Positions 24,352 to 37,006 are shown, counted from the first letter of the stretch. The stretch: 64,000 nucleotides of DNA from Epiperipatus broadwayi (GCA_028023455.1 JAQFVV010006274.1:4028001-4092000); one strand, 5' to 3'. Made by a program: numbers and translations. The notes: generated from the letters alone by a model not told the origin.

Positions 24352-24644
24352 TATTATACACACATAAATTTTGTCAACCGGTAAACACTCAAGAAAACCA
24401 TAATCATGTATGTGAGTGAGCAAAAGAGAGTCATTGTATCATGTTTTTGTAGGTCTTCTACAATAGGGAAATTAAAAGATTTTTTTTTAGTACATTTCAG
24501 GTGCAAGAAAGCAAACGGACTATATGACAAGGGAACGTCACGGTAAAAATCTTTTTATTTTTAATATTTTATTTTATCTGTTGATATGTATTAGTTTTGA
24601 CAAAGATATTTGAGTGTAAATATTTTGGCAGTAATAGGGGACAG

Positions 24645-24652
24645 TATAAAAG
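24645..24652 (+). promoter_or_regulatory. TATA-box candidate upstream of gag-like ORF
   Basis: TATAAAAG stands 117 bp before the first gag-like ATG and is followed by purine-rich leader sequence (AGAACAGTTGAGAGGAAG), as in retroelement leaders. Position is the only support. Confidence 0.35.
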
Positions 24653-24761
24653 TAGATGGCAGAAACAGAACAGTTGAGAGGAAGTTGAGTTTTGGCATAG
24701 GTGATGGTTGAGGAAAGGAAGGGGGAATAAATTTAGTTATCATAAATAATAATAAAATCAA

Positions 24762-25963
24762 ATGGAAAAAATTGTTACCATGAAGGAAAGCAGTGAATCT
24801 GGGAATGATAATGATAGTTTGGGTAGTGAAGATCTCGGTTCGGAAGTTACCTTTAAAGAACTAGAAGGAGTAAGGAATAATGAGCAGACTAAATTAGGGA
24901 TGGAAGAGGACAGACGGAGCCTACTGGCCTTAATGTGTAGTATGCTCCAGGAAACCAGAGAGGCTAGAAATCTTTGCTTCAGGAAACCAGAGAGGCTAGG
25001 GAATCTCTGCTCCAGGAGGCCAGGGAAGAGTCCTGGAGATATTTCCAAGAACTTCAAGAAATGAGAATAAACAATGCAACGAGTAGATGATACCAATACA
25101 ACTGTTATAGAAGTAAAAGACGAATGTGACCAACTATGCCACCGTGTCCAAGAATCTGAAGAGACATTGGATGAGATGAAAGCCAACATCAGGACGCAAG
25201 GGGAACATGTGGAAGAGACACTGGATGAGACAAAAAGCAACATCAGGATGCAAGAGGAACATGTGGAAGACATCCAAGAAACCAAAGGGTGATCACTGAT
25301 ACTGTTGAGAGCCTGCATCAAGAGACTGAACAGATTAAAGTGATGCTAAAAACCCCATCCGATGATCTTAATGGATCACAGCAGGATAATGATGCCAAGA
25401 GAATAGATGTAGAATACCATCCCGACAATGTAGTACCTAAGAAACTGGCCACAATAGGAGGGGCGCAGGAAAACCAAATTCTGGAAGCAGAAAAGATAGC
25501 CCACTTAGCATTTGGTAGTCCCGATATTACTGGTATCCTTAACGATGGGATTCAAAGCTTAGACCTAATCACCAAAGTTCAGAATAATATTAGTGATGTA
25601 TATGACTGGGAGGATGGTAATAAAGAGAAAGGACACAAAGACAAATGGAAAAGCAATAGTGATGTGCGATCTTCCAAGATATCTGCATTATGGATGTTTC
25701 AAGCTTGTGAGCTGGGTTGATGATCAATGCTACAATGAATCTGACAGGGCAACTCCCTCTGTGGAGAAGCTCCCACCATGGAAGAAACGCTGGCTCCCAT
25801 CATGGAAGAATCGCGCCCGAAGAAAATTAGTAACAGAATTGTGATACTGGATAGAATTGAGACACTGGATTTGGAAGACCAACTTAAGAGAAAAATATTT
25901 CAAATTGTAGGTTATTATGATCTACATCTCAAACCATACGTACCACCTGACCCTGGGAGATAA
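24762..25963 (+). pseudogene. Broken gag-like coiled-coil gene of LTR element
   Basis: A run of open pieces: 24,762-25,064 and 25,074-25,292 in one frame, then 25,289-25,720 and 25,778-25,963 in another. The N-terminus is acidic and Ser-rich. Next come repeated ETREAR blocks and two 18-residue tandem units (25,161-25,214 and 25,215-25,268; each ETLDE...NIR..EHVE), giving a long Glu/Lys-rich coiled coil. The end contains KPYVPPDPG. Ty3-like Gag proteins of animals often start with such coiled coils; they form the particle that packages element RNA. No protease, reverse transcriptase or integrase follows, and no CCHC knuckle is seen. Frameshifts and stops show it is defunct here. The long - strand ORF over it is a shadow. 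Identity as Gag is inferred from context plus composition. Confidence 0.5.
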
Positions 25964-26364
25964 TAATCTAGGCCCACCAAAATGGACGGATTGATCCAGT
26001 AAGACTGACAGATATGACATTTAAAAAGAAAACCAGAGCATTCTAGAAGACCCCATATTGATTAAAATGTTTTGTGTTAAAAAGGTAGACCTAAAGATAG
26101 CGTCCAATGTTACATTTTACTTTGTTTTTTTTATTTATATATAAATACAGTTGCTAATTAGTTTTACAAAAGAGGTTGACAATGAGATTTAGGTAGTATA
26201 ATTGTGGTTTATTTTATTAATGGCAGTTAATGATAGATTTCAAATCACGTAAATGTTAAAATGGAGGGACCAAACCATACGTTTTCTTGTCACCTGAAAT
26301 AATGCATTGATTTTAAGTAGAATCCTTTTTTTTTATTGTTTTTTTTTTTTTTCGTTTTCGTATC

Positions 26365-26372
26365 AGGGGGAA
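26365..26372 (+). promoter_or_regulatory. Polypurine tract before right LTR
   Basis: AGGGGGAA stands two bases before the start of the right long repeat, where the plus-strand primer of an LTR retroelement is expected. It supports LTR status and the + orientation, agreeing with the gag-like gene. Confidence 0.5.
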
Positions 26373-26374
26373 TA

Positions 26375-29300
26375 TGAAGCACTCAAATCTGTTGCATACA
26401 TTTGGCTTCACTTTCTGGTGATGTTTGAAATCCTTCAAACATGGGTTCAAACTCAGTCATTTAATAAACAATCACTAGGGAGTGAAGGTATACCGATGCA
26501 CGTGATTGTTTATTCTCATCTAAAATTGATATAAATATAGAACATAAATTTCTATTATGGTAAACAATCATGTGTATGTGTGTGTAACAGCTAAACGTAA
26601 TAATTTTATTAAAAGCATTATATTACATATATATTTTTATTCATGTATTTTTTACTTTTGAGAGGAAGTTCGAGAGAGTAATGCAAATTTAGTAAACAAA
26701 AGACTTACCTTATTTTAAATTCTGAAAAGATTTATTTTTATTTTAACATAGGTTTATTTTAAAAGTCACGTTACTTAACATTTATCCCGCAGGTCTATTT
26801 TCAGCTTGAAATAGACCAAGACTAGCTCTCTCGAACTTGATCTCATTCTTACTTTAAAATTTGCTGTGACATTGTAACCATTAGTTGACATCCGGGGATT
26901 ACAAAAGGCAGACAAAATTAGTATAAATACCACTGCATTTTCTAACTAAAAGGCTCTATATGTTATTTTCTAAACGTTGTTGCTAAGAAAATCTACGTCA
27001 CTCAGAACTTTAAAATGGTTAGTGAGTAGAGTTAAAATTTGCTTCCCCGATTTCCCCAAGATCAAGCCAATGCCAATGTACTCATAAGCCATCGTTTCCA
27101 AACTACTGCCAAAATGAACTGTAAGTTACATAAGGAACAGACTTTAACCGCAATTTCGTCAAAATAATGCCAAATTAATCATATTTTGTAAAACATGAAA
27201 CCAACACGTGTGTATACGGCCGTCAAGTCATCGGAAAGAAAGGTAATTCCCTGCCGCAAAATGAACTCTAAAAACTTTATCTAAATAATCTTCTTAATTG
27301 TAAAATGTAAAATTCAACCTCTAATTATGTAAATTTAGCTCACCTAAAGTGTGTCCTTTTAATGTTTCCATTTTTGTAATGTTTATATATTCAAAATGTA
27401 ATTGCTTATCTTTCCATCGGTAATGCCAAACCAATGAATTGCTGAAACAATGACTTTTCTTTTTGCTTCAATATCTAAATTCTATTTGATTTTCTAAACT
27501 CGATTACTAGGTTTTCACTCTTACTGTATTATTATTTTAAATGCGGCAATTTTAATTTGGTATTATGTAAATCATACCCATTTTAATATGCTAATAATTC
27601 AATCTGGCTAATTAATCTTATCTTATTTTACTATTCCGCCATTAAGGAATTTAAATCATAAACGTAAGTTTTCTTACAAAACTATAAAAATTTGCCCGCT
27701 TGAAAAATATTCCTAAACTATTTTTATTAATTGATATTATGCTATCCGCTATTATCTTAAATAAGTTAACTATTATTTCGCGCTATTGATTAATATTATT
27801 ACATAAATTTAGTATTAATTAAATTGAATTCAGATCCTTACTTTTAAGTGATGATTCATTATATAATTAGCCCGCCATCTAACGATATTTTAAGTAACTA
27901 ATTTCTCGAACGTATTGATTTGTGTTTAACGAAGGGAATTTTAATTGTTATATTTTATTATTGATATGCTAGATAACTTCTTCAAGTAAATTGTCTGCCC
28001 TTTTTGGGAGTGCTTGTATATAATCATTTCATTATGCTAGACTTAATTACTATTTAAGGCCATATAAATCAGTGTTAATACAAACCTGAAAGCCCTCGCG
28101 ATGCGTCCCGGTGATAACGTTCATCAATCAAATGTTGCTTTGTCATACTTTCTCTCGTCACTGGAATCCTTAAAGCACATTTCTCGGCGGAGTGTGGAGG
28201 CCCCGACTCCCACAGATTGTGTTTGGTCATGTAAGCTCTATTATGGGTTAACATTCGGAAAATCGGAACTATAGTATCTTGCCGACCACTTCTTCGGATG
28301 CCATCTGTCACAAGTGCAAATGAGCTTATATTCTTCGTTCTCAAGTTGATGAAGCTTCTCGTCCTCTCAAACGTTATCATTCAGTCTGCACGCTATCATT
28401 TATACTTTCTCACATATTTTATTCGTCTGTAAGTCGTAATGACGTGATTTTCCTAAGCCACCCCAAGTTCTCGTTATAATATAAATTTAGTTTGCCGTAT
28501 TATATGTTATCGCTTATTAGCGCTATCTACCCTTTCGTTCAACCGCTATTAAAAACGTTAACAGTTATCTTTTAAGAAAGCCTATAAAGGTCAAGATCAT
28601 GTGATGGAATGTCAAAATAATTATGCTTTTCCTTATTCTATATGTAAATCATAAATGATTAATCATCTCATAATTTCCAAGATAATTGATATATTGTTAA
28701 TGTAATTCTGATGAAGTCCAAGTATAGTCAAAATTCACTTGATGATTTGTTATTTAAAATATAATATTTATAATAAAAGCCCACGTACAGTTATTGAAAT
28801 CTGTTATACTCTTGTGATTTAAATATGATAATGTAGATAATAAAAGCTCCATATTCTTTGTGACTTAAAATCTTATAAAGATTCATAATAAAAACCCATG
28901 TATGGTTATTGAAATCCACTATATTCTTAATGATTTAAAAAGGTCATAGCGTGAATAATAGAAACCCTGTAATATATATATTAGCATATTAAGCCGCATT
29001 GTTTCAATTAATTAATTTCTTACTATGTAAACTTAGTAGTGGCATATCCATCAATCCTTAAATTAGGTTATTAAGGTCAGCATGTAATGCCCACGTGAAT
29101 ATTAAGTGAAACCTAAATCGAGTATTCTTTATGTAATCAAGGTTATGATGTTTTAAATCTTTATATCCAGCTACTCACACATTGGTTTAATTTCATTGCT
29201 AATGTTATTTTTAATAAATTCATATTTAATAGTCTATTCTTTGGACATTTTCTTAATTCATGCATACACATCTGTTATTATATTGCGTCATCATTTAGTT

Positions 29301-29527
29301 AATCATTAGATCTCTTGTGTCTCTGCTGACCCTCTGGGCCGGGGATTGTTAAAATGTCTTTTGATATCATCAGAAGTGTTGTTTGTAATGTTATAGACTT
29401 GGGAAATGGGCAATAGGGCGGAGTTCATGAGTATTCCTGACCTGTGTATCTCGCATATGATTGAACTCTAGGTACTTTTGCTTAGTTGCTAATTTTTGTT
29501 AGACGAACATACAATTCTGACTGGTAA
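26375..29527 (+). repeat. Right copy of about 3.1-kb direct repeat (probable 3' LTR)
   Basis: Second copy of the 20,635-23,765 repeat, with the same TATAAATA box (26,922) and AATAAAAGC array (about 28,755-28,975). It ends ACTGGTA, directly followed by a LINE 3' end on the - strand, which may have removed or displaced further LTR sequence. The 5-or-so percent difference from the left copy indicates an old insertion. Confidence 0.65.
28075..28380 (-). CDS. Antisense ORF kept in both LTR copies (right)
   Basis: A 101-residue partner of the ORF in the left repeat, with the same reading frame and most residues the same. Differences seen include Thr for Met at position 3, Phe for Ser, Arg for Gln and Thr for Met. 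The left copy stops after DAL where this one continues SRGLSGLY. No domain is recognised. Keeping an open frame in two diverged copies is mildly suggestive of coding; the short length makes chance possible. Confidence 0.25.
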   Translation of the reverse strand: MITFERTRSFINLRTKNISSFALVTDGIRRSGRQDTIVPIFRMLTHNRAYMTKHNLWESGPPHSAEKCALRIPVTRESMTKQHLIDERYHRDASRGLSGLY

Positions 29528-29539
29528 AGTATATTACAT

Positions 29540-30470
29540 TATAATAAACAGCAGCTCAAAAATGAGTATGGCAAAAAAAGAAAGGAGAAAGAAAAAAAAA
29601 CTTCTAAATGAGTTTTGCAGTGACTATACAATTCATTTTGTGAACAGCAAATTCATCCACATATAGAACATACTGCTTCTGTTGTCTTGGTATTTTATGT
29701 TTTTGTCTTTTAGTTTTCTAAAATTAAAACTTTTTTTTCTGAAAAATTTTCATATCATGTCTAACTAGCATTTCAATGTACTCTATTCTTTGCTGTACCT
29801 TCCAAATGGAACAAATTGACATTATACTTCTTTAGAATATCTTTGGGATAATCCATCAAGGTCCATCTTGTCTATGAAACCCATGTTTAAGTTCACCATA
29901 AAACACCCTTTTAGGATCTTCCATTGTTCATTCATTTTACATGTCCAATTCTATAAAAGTGTAATTTCACAATAATAGATTCAATAGTATCATATCCTGC
30001 AACCTAAAGAACGTATTGATTGTTTTTGTGATTTTTCCATTGTTCTTTTAAAATTCTATGGAACATCCTTAAATGAAACTTTTATAATGCCTTTATATTG
30101 TACCAATAGGGTGTCCAAGTTTCACATCCATATAATAAATTAGCTAAAACAACTTTATATACAGCTAACTTAGTTGGAATGGTTGTTTTCCTTTGATGAA
30201 ATACTCTATCTCTTACCTTGTTAAAAGTAGCACTAGCCCATTGATTGGAGTCTGCATTGTCTCTCAATATTCAAATCCACCTTTCTATTTATAAAACTAC
30301 CAAGGTAATTCAGCTGGTTTAGATTCTCAAGTTGGTAACTATCTAAGCTAAAAATTAGTGAGGATTTTTTTTTCTGTCACTGGCTGAGGAAGAACTCAAG
30401 TTTTTTGAACATTAATTAATAAACCAAGATTTTATAAGTTGCATTCAAAACATTAAGAACATTTTGAAAA
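29540..30470 (-). pseudogene. LINE ORF2 C-terminal fragment with C2H2-like finger
   Basis: Read right to left: LFSLDSYQLENLNQLNYLGSFI (fragment), then the open piece 30,267-30,082 (KVRDRVFHQRKTTIPTKLAVYKVV, NLLYGCETWTPYW). A frameshifted tail ends with a finger-like block VCSICG...LYSHCKTH near 29,620-29,680. This is the thumb and C-terminal region of a non-LTR reverse transcriptase, whose terminal C2H2-type finger helps bind nucleic acid. The LINE 3' end abuts the LTR end at about 29,535. The catalytic reverse-transcriptase domain is not in this copy. It is related to the 2.2-kb fragment (shared YLGS and LLYG blocks). Confidence 0.7.
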
Positions 30471-30479
30471 TCATCTTTT

Positions 30480-31700
30480 GAATACACAAAAATCCAGGAA
30501 AATAATAGATTAAATCTGGAACTTCATAATAAATATTAAAATGTTAAAGCAGAAGTTCAACAATTGACAACAAGACTTAAAAGTGATTATATGTCATGAA
30601 TATGATATACAAAATATATTGAAAGCATTCTAGGCAGTAATAAAACTGAATATTAAAAAACTACTTTTTCTGTGAGTATATTCATTAATTACTAGACATT
30701 ATGTTGGCTCGGAAAAAAAGAAAAATAGTAATAGTTGAATTAAAAGTGATTAGTGAATTAAAACTGCAAAGAAGATGCAAATATTTACTCATCGAGATTA
30801 TACTAGATCTTTTTTTTTTATGCATTGAAAGTAACATATACCATAGTATCACAATTCCATTAAATTCAGTAATGGCACTCTTTTATATGATAATTTGAAT
30901 AGGTGGAAAGAGCATTTTGATCATCTTCTGAATAATGATATAAGAATTGATGTGATAACTTTTAATAATAAAATGAACAGAGATATCCAACTTAATAAAG
31001 CCAAAAGAACTCCTTTAATCTTAAAAATCGAAAGTTTGCAGATCCTGATGAAATACCTGGAGAATGTTTAAAATATGCTGGTTAAAAATATTGGAATTTT
31101 TAAAAAAATATATGGACCCATGGGAATTTTTTATTAATTCAAATTTTAAAAACAAAGGTAATAGACAAGGTTGTAATAATTATTATGGAATATCATTATT
31201 ATCCATTACAGCAAAAGTTTTTTGAAAAATTTTCTTGAATAGATTGCTTCCAGTTATAGATAAATGATTACCAGAGATTCAGTGTGGTTTTAGGGATTCA
31301 AGAAAGTTCTAAAGGTGTGATTTTTGTTGCCAGGCAAATGCAAGAAAAATGTCAGGATCAAAGGAATGATTTACATATTTCTTTTACTGATTTGATCAAA
31401 GCATTTGATTTAAATAATGTGACAGACAACATTGTTTAAATTCTGTTGGTTATCCATTTACATATTATATAGCTTCTACATGATGAAATGAAAGAAAGTA
31501 ATATTACTACAGGTGGAAAATTTGAGGCATTTGAAATGAAAACTGGTGCTAGAGAAGGATATTTACTTGCGCCAACATTGTTTTTAATTTTTATGACAAT
31601 AGCTTTTGGAAATGTTTATAAGTGGTAGAAATCAAGATATGATACAGTTTTGATGATGGAATTTTTAATTTGAATCAGTTTAAAAGGAAACACAAGAACT
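30480..31700 (+). pseudogene. LINE linker and reverse transcriptase, + strand copy
   Basis: Starts with NRLN.ELHNKY.NVKAEVQ (about 30,507) and RWKEHFDHLL near 30,903. A clear reverse-transcriptase entry follows: ADPDEIPGECLKYAG, then NKGNRQGCNNYYGISLLSITAKV (split here by motif), NRLLPVIDK, PEIQCGFRDSRK, FCCQANARK and FTDLIKAFD-like sequence. Many stops and frameshifts make it inactive. It ends just before an inverted copy of the same region, so the two LINE pieces converge near 31,715. A 65-codon ORF at 30,701 is part of the decayed linker. Confidence 0.7.
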
Positions 31701-31739
31701 TAATTTTAGAGTGAATGAATATCCTTTAACACTGGTTTT

Positions 31740-32905
31740 CATTTCATCACGTAGAAGCTGTATAATACAAACAACTAATTTTAAACAATGTCATAAATCT
31801 GTCTTATTAATTGAATCAAATAACTTGATCAAATTAGTAAAAGAAATATATAAAATATTCCTTTGGTCCTGTCCTAACATTTTTCTTGCATTTGCCTGGC
31901 AACAAAAATTATATCTGTATTGCTTCTTGATTTCCTAAAGCCACATTGAGTCTCTGGTTTCAACAAAATTCTTGAAAGTACTTTTTCTGTAATGGATGAT
32001 ATTTCATGATAATTATTACAATCTTGTCTATTACCTTTGTTTTTAAAATTTGGACCAATAAAAACATCCTTAAGATTATATGGGACAAGTCCATATATTT
32101 TTTTTTAATTTCAATATTTTTAAAGCTAATATATAACCAAAATATTTTAAACTTTCTTCATATACTTTATCAGGATCTGCAAACATTTAATTTTTAAGAT
32201 TATTTTTGATTTCATTAAGTTGGATATATCTGTTCAATTCCATTTAAATGAGTAGATAAAATGGATATATCATTAAAAGCATCAAATCAATTCTTGTATC
32301 CTTATTATCATGTAAAACAGCATCATAACTGAATTTTATAGAATTGTGAAACCAGGTCCATATGTTGTTTTTCAATGCATCAAAAAAAAGATCTAGTATA
32401 TCATTGATGAGTGAATATTTTATTTTCTTTGCAGATTTAATCCACTAATCATTCTTAATTCAACTATTATTAATTTTCTTTCTTTCTGAGCCAATGTAAT
32501 ATCTGGTAATTAATAAATATACTCACAGAAAAAGTAGTTTTTTTAATATTCAGCTTTAGTACTGCCTAGCATGCTTTCATTATATTTTAGTATATCATAT
32601 TCATGACATATAATCACTTTTAAGTCTTGTTGTTAATCGTTGAACTTCTGCTTTAACATTTTTATATTTATTATGAAGTTCCATATTTAATCTATTATTT
32701 TGCCACACAATGAATGCTACATGTTATCTTTAATTAATTCATTAATAATATAATCATTGTCATAAAACCAATCATGATTCTTCCTTGTAGTGAATCCAAG
32801 AATAGATTTACTTGGATTTATAACACATTCCTTAAGAGAATTCCATGCTTCAGTAATATGACATTTCTGAAGATCCAAATTAGCAGTTTTAATGTTCAAT
32901 TACTG
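31740..32905 (-). pseudogene. LINE linker and reverse transcriptase, inverted copy
   Basis: On the - strand from 32,899 the open piece reads EAWNSLKECVI...ILGFTTRKNHDWFYDND (the pre-reverse-transcriptase linker of this LINE family). NRLNMELHNKYKNVKAEVQ, FADPDKV and FCCQANARKMLG follow. It matches the + copy at 30.5-31.7 kb and is not the same insertion event, because indels differ. Short + strand ORFs here (31,711-31,938; 32,006-32,197) are shadows. Confidence 0.7.
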
Positions 32906-33039
32906 TTGGAATTTAGTATATATAGAAGATTCTTGTAAAGAATAAACATGAATTTTCTTGTGAATATGATTGGAATAATATCTTTTTTAATGACACATCA
33001 TTTTAATCAAAGTTATGGGTGAATCGTTTTTTAACAATA

Positions 33040-33260
33040 TATTGCTTGGATTGTTTAGTTGGAGAGCATGAAACAATTTAAATATATTAGTAGCATAGAC
33101 CTAATGTAAAATTCATTAGACAATTTTACTTAAGAATGCTGTATAATATTCTGAAAATATAATAGCAAGATGAAATTGTTCACTGGATATGATCTGACTG
33201 AGCTTATGAAATGGATGAAGGCTTCATTAAAAAAGTAATTTTTAGAGAGAATCGGAATTT
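33040..33260 (+). pseudogene. Possible LINE C-terminal scrap
   Basis: ESMKQFKYISSIDLM resembles the VKQFKYLGSI block found after LINE reverse transcriptases, and GYDLTELMKWMKA follows. It is too short and broken to assign firmly. Confidence 0.3.
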
Positions 33261-33380
33261 AATTTTCAATTTTTTTATATTGTATAGATTATTTAAAAAG
33301 ATGATTTTTTCCACAAGCTATTAATGATAGAAACCAGTCCCTATCTTGTGTGAGAATGGTCCTAGTGAAAATTACATTAC

Positions 33381-33725
33381 TGAAACATTATTCATTAAGC
33401 GAATAATCTCTAGTCTAATGAATGACTAATAAAACATTAATATACTTCCATAAAGTGGTTTGTATCAAAGTCATGAGGGCAGTATGTTTGACACTTAACT
33501 GGAGTAATTGTCTATCTATATACACAACAATGATAAAGATATGTGTAAGAGATTATAATCTGAGCTAACTGGTGAGTGCTGGTTTAGTAGAAAATATGCA
33601 TCTTGAAGATCATACATCTTTTTCACATGTTTTTGATCATATGATTATGATTACATGCCTCAACTACAGAAATATTATTCATTAAGTGATAATCTCTAAT
33701 CTAATGAATGATTAATAAAAATTAT
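33381..33725 (+). repeat. Pair of related dispersed segments
   Basis: A roughly 55-bp segment (ATTATTCATTAAG...AATCTCTAGTCTAATGAATGA) at 33,387-33,430 recurs with few changes at 33,668-33,715, about 280 bp apart. It may be the edges of an unidentified element or a local duplication. Confidence 0.5.
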
Positions 33726-33729
33726 TAAA

Positions 33730-36700
33730 AACACGGAGTTTTTTTCCCAGTTTTTTGTTGTTGTTTTTATCAATACATCCTTCAGCATAGAAAATCAGAC
33801 CAATCTCTCATTATATAAGCATTTTAGAATCACTTCAGTTTTCAGGTGATTTACACATAAATATGTGAATAATTTTTCACATATATGTTAGATATATTTA
33901 AATCTTTAATCCCACTACTTATTTTGAAAGCGTATGAAAAAAGACAAAAGTATGTATATTATTTTTTAAACCAGTTGCAAAATCTTTATCAGCATACTAC
34001 TGCAAAAAGTCTAAGCTATTATATCAGTCTGGATACTTATCTAATAGATCTATATATTTTTACAATGAATATTTAAATAAACTAGATAATAATAAAAATT
34101 CTTGCATTAAAAATCAAAGATGTAATGTGATTAATCTCGAACTTTACACTACCCTTCCCAAATTAAGAAGTCAAGTAATAATTCAACATTTTAGTAAGAT
34201 GATTGCCTGAATGAGTATTCACTACAAAATATTATAAATAAAATTTTTCTAATGTGCATAAATAAATACAAAATAATGGTGCCACATTTGAATATTGTGT
34301 AATCCTTGGCATAAGTGAAGAGACATTATTGATAGAAATGCATCTTAGGAGCCATTATATATTTTATCTTCCATTGTTCATAATCAAATATCTGAAATAT
34401 AAGAATAAGATTAGTTCTAATTTATAGGAAGACAATCCGACATCTAGTCACTCCAAAAACTATGCCTCAAAATCAAAAATTAAGATGGTTATCATATTTG
34501 TTATTTTTGTTTTAATAAATTATTAAAAATCTGTAGTTAAGATAAAAAAAATATTGCTGTAGTGTTTTGAAATATATATTTTTAAAAAGTGATAATTTAT
34601 ATGCATTATAGCAATGAGGATGTTCTTTAATTCCAGCAACATAGGGGGATAGCCTTAATATATTCACCTTTACACTTAATGTACAAATTTAGACCCTGTA
34701 TTAACAACTATATTGTTGCATAACTTTCTCATATGCTTGCTTCCACTTTCAAGAACAGTTCTCCTCACCTACTCTAAATCTTGAATAGTATAAAGAAGAA
34801 AAAATAGCTTCCAGTTGCATAAGTACATTGGTTCCAGCTTTGAGTCCTAGTTCTCATTAGCAAAGACAAGCCAGAAATCAATAAGGGATGGAGATATAAT
34901 ACTGTACTATCTAGTGTCTACTGACTACTTTGGTTTACAATAGTTCATCTATATTAGATGAAGAGACTGCTTGCTCTTGAAAGCATTAATAAGCTTATAT
35001 TGAAGTCATGTGATATTGCTGTTTTTAGCCTTTATAGCCAAAGAATATCTGAAGTATATAGAAAGTGATCAGCTGTCAAGTTTTTACAACTATGCAAGTG
35101 TGTTGGCTTAAACTCAAAATCTTTGTTTGCTTGTTTTCAGTTTTAGGCTATTAAAATGAATAAGATAAGGGAGTAAAAGGTAGCTATCAAATGCATAACT
35201 TTGAATCATAATTTTCACTGACTGAAACAAAATTCAAAAATCAGTTTTCTAATAAAAGGTATTATTATTTGAGTTTGCAGTAGTCAAAGAGTACTGTGTT
35301 ATATTTTTACAATTTTATTCATATTAGTCACTTATTTATGTTTTTTTATTTTATTTCATAACTCATTCAGTCTAATTCAGCTTATAAGTTATGCAAAAGT
35401 AAATTGTCCAAGAAACCCTCAATAAGTATTATTCATACTATTATTTTGTTTGTTTTATCAATATTACAATTCTTTAAAACTATCGTAGTATAATTCTGAA
35501 ATTTACCTGCAGAATAAATCATATTAAGGATATAGACAAACAATGGAAAACTATAATCTGCCTCTGAGCAAATAATATATATTTCTTATTTGATCCCCGA
35601 TATTCCAATATAAAATAATTATGAATAATTTTCAGGTATAATATTGAGAACAAATTGTAACATCCAATTTAGAAGTTTGTTTTTAACCAAAAAGATATTT
35701 CACCAAACATTGGCTGCCATAATCTATTTAATCAAAAGCATTTTTCTAAAGTGTTCATCTTTAATTATTATATTTGAAAATTTAATATTTATGTGTTTCA
35801 TTATCTTGTTAAATATTAGAAATATATATACATCATGTGAGTTTCTCTTGTTGAAGTAAACAGCACATTCACCTTTTGTGCCCATAGTCTGAGATTAGAA
35901 TCCAAACCTTAAGTAAAACAGAAATATATTTAGTTTTTTAGCAAGCTTAGAATTTTTTTTTCATGTAGCTTCCCATTAATTAACTTCTCAGTAAGTGGAT
36001 ACATGGCTATTCTTAACTGGAAACTAAACAAGTTTGGAAAACTATTTAAATCCTTACTATTAGGCAGTTGGCAAGTGATAGTATTTTTCTCTCTCCCTCT
36101 CTTGGAAGGAAAGGTTTCTGTTATACAACCTGTTGCCCCCCCCCCCTCTCGCATATACTATTTAAAAACTATTCTCTCTTTACACACACAATTCATTTCT
36201 TAAATCATTAGCTAACTTTTTTTAAAGTTCAACATTTATATATATATCCAAGTAACAAGATAACATAAAAAAGTTTAAGAGAAATATTCTATATTGAGAT
36301 TTTCTTTTGTAAAAGAGTTGAAATGAACTCATCTATCATCAGAATGTTCGCCAATGATGTTTCGTGTACTTTGATTTAATGATAATCAGCAGGAGCAAAC
36401 TGAAAGCCTGTGCAGATTAATAAGTCTTCTGTGAATTCAGAAAGAGGGGGGGGAAATGAGAAAATACAAAAGAATTACATTTTAAAATGAATTGATTACC
36501 CCACATGCCTGAAACAGCTCACATGAGAGAAATTATGCTTTAAGTCACTACAATTTAGAAATCACTAAATACATATATTTTTTAATAGTATGTAAAAAAA
36601 AAAATTAGCTTAGGGATAACAAGTTTATTATTTGTGTGTGTGCGTACTTTTATATATACAATAATAAATATTTTTTTAATTTTGAAATTGAAAGCTTAAT

Positions 36701-36730
36701 GAATGAAAATTATTTACATCATGTAAATTT
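33730..36730. other. Spacer without recognised gene
   Basis: Nothing coding is supported. A C12 run lies at about 36,134 and a G8 run near 36,446. Short ORFs (33,885; 35,644; 36,003) lack motifs. Confidence 0.35.
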
Positions 36731-36734
36731 TCCA

Positions 36735-36998
36735 TAGATTGGCGGAAAAATTCAGAAATTGGCAGATGAAAGGCAAAAAAAAATAGGACTAAACATTAAA
36801 ACCGAAAAGACTAAAGATATGTTCAAAAGAGAGAATGATTGATAATAATGAATTAGAAATGCATAATTATAAATATCTTGATCAATTAAATATTAATTTG
36901 GATGAAAACATAAATGTAAACTTGGAACATTTTTTATTACAAATAATTTAATAATAAAGGAAATATACTTAAAAAAAGAGGTGTTATAATAAATATAT
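36735..36998 (+). pseudogene. LINE reverse transcriptase scrap
   Basis: Translation gives IQKLADERQKK, GLNIKTEKTKDMF and NELEMHNYKYLDQLN, the LxINxxKTKxM plus FKYLGQ series downstream of the LINE catalytic block. It ends at the target duplication of the adjacent hAT-like element, which probably inserted into it. Confidence 0.5.
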
Positions 36999-37006
36999 TA
37001 CTAAGA

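Noticed and set aside
24758-25321. 187-codon ORF on the - strand
   Set aside because: Ser/Leu-rich antisense of the coiled-coil gag-like gene, a common shadow of Glu/Lys-rich coding DNA.
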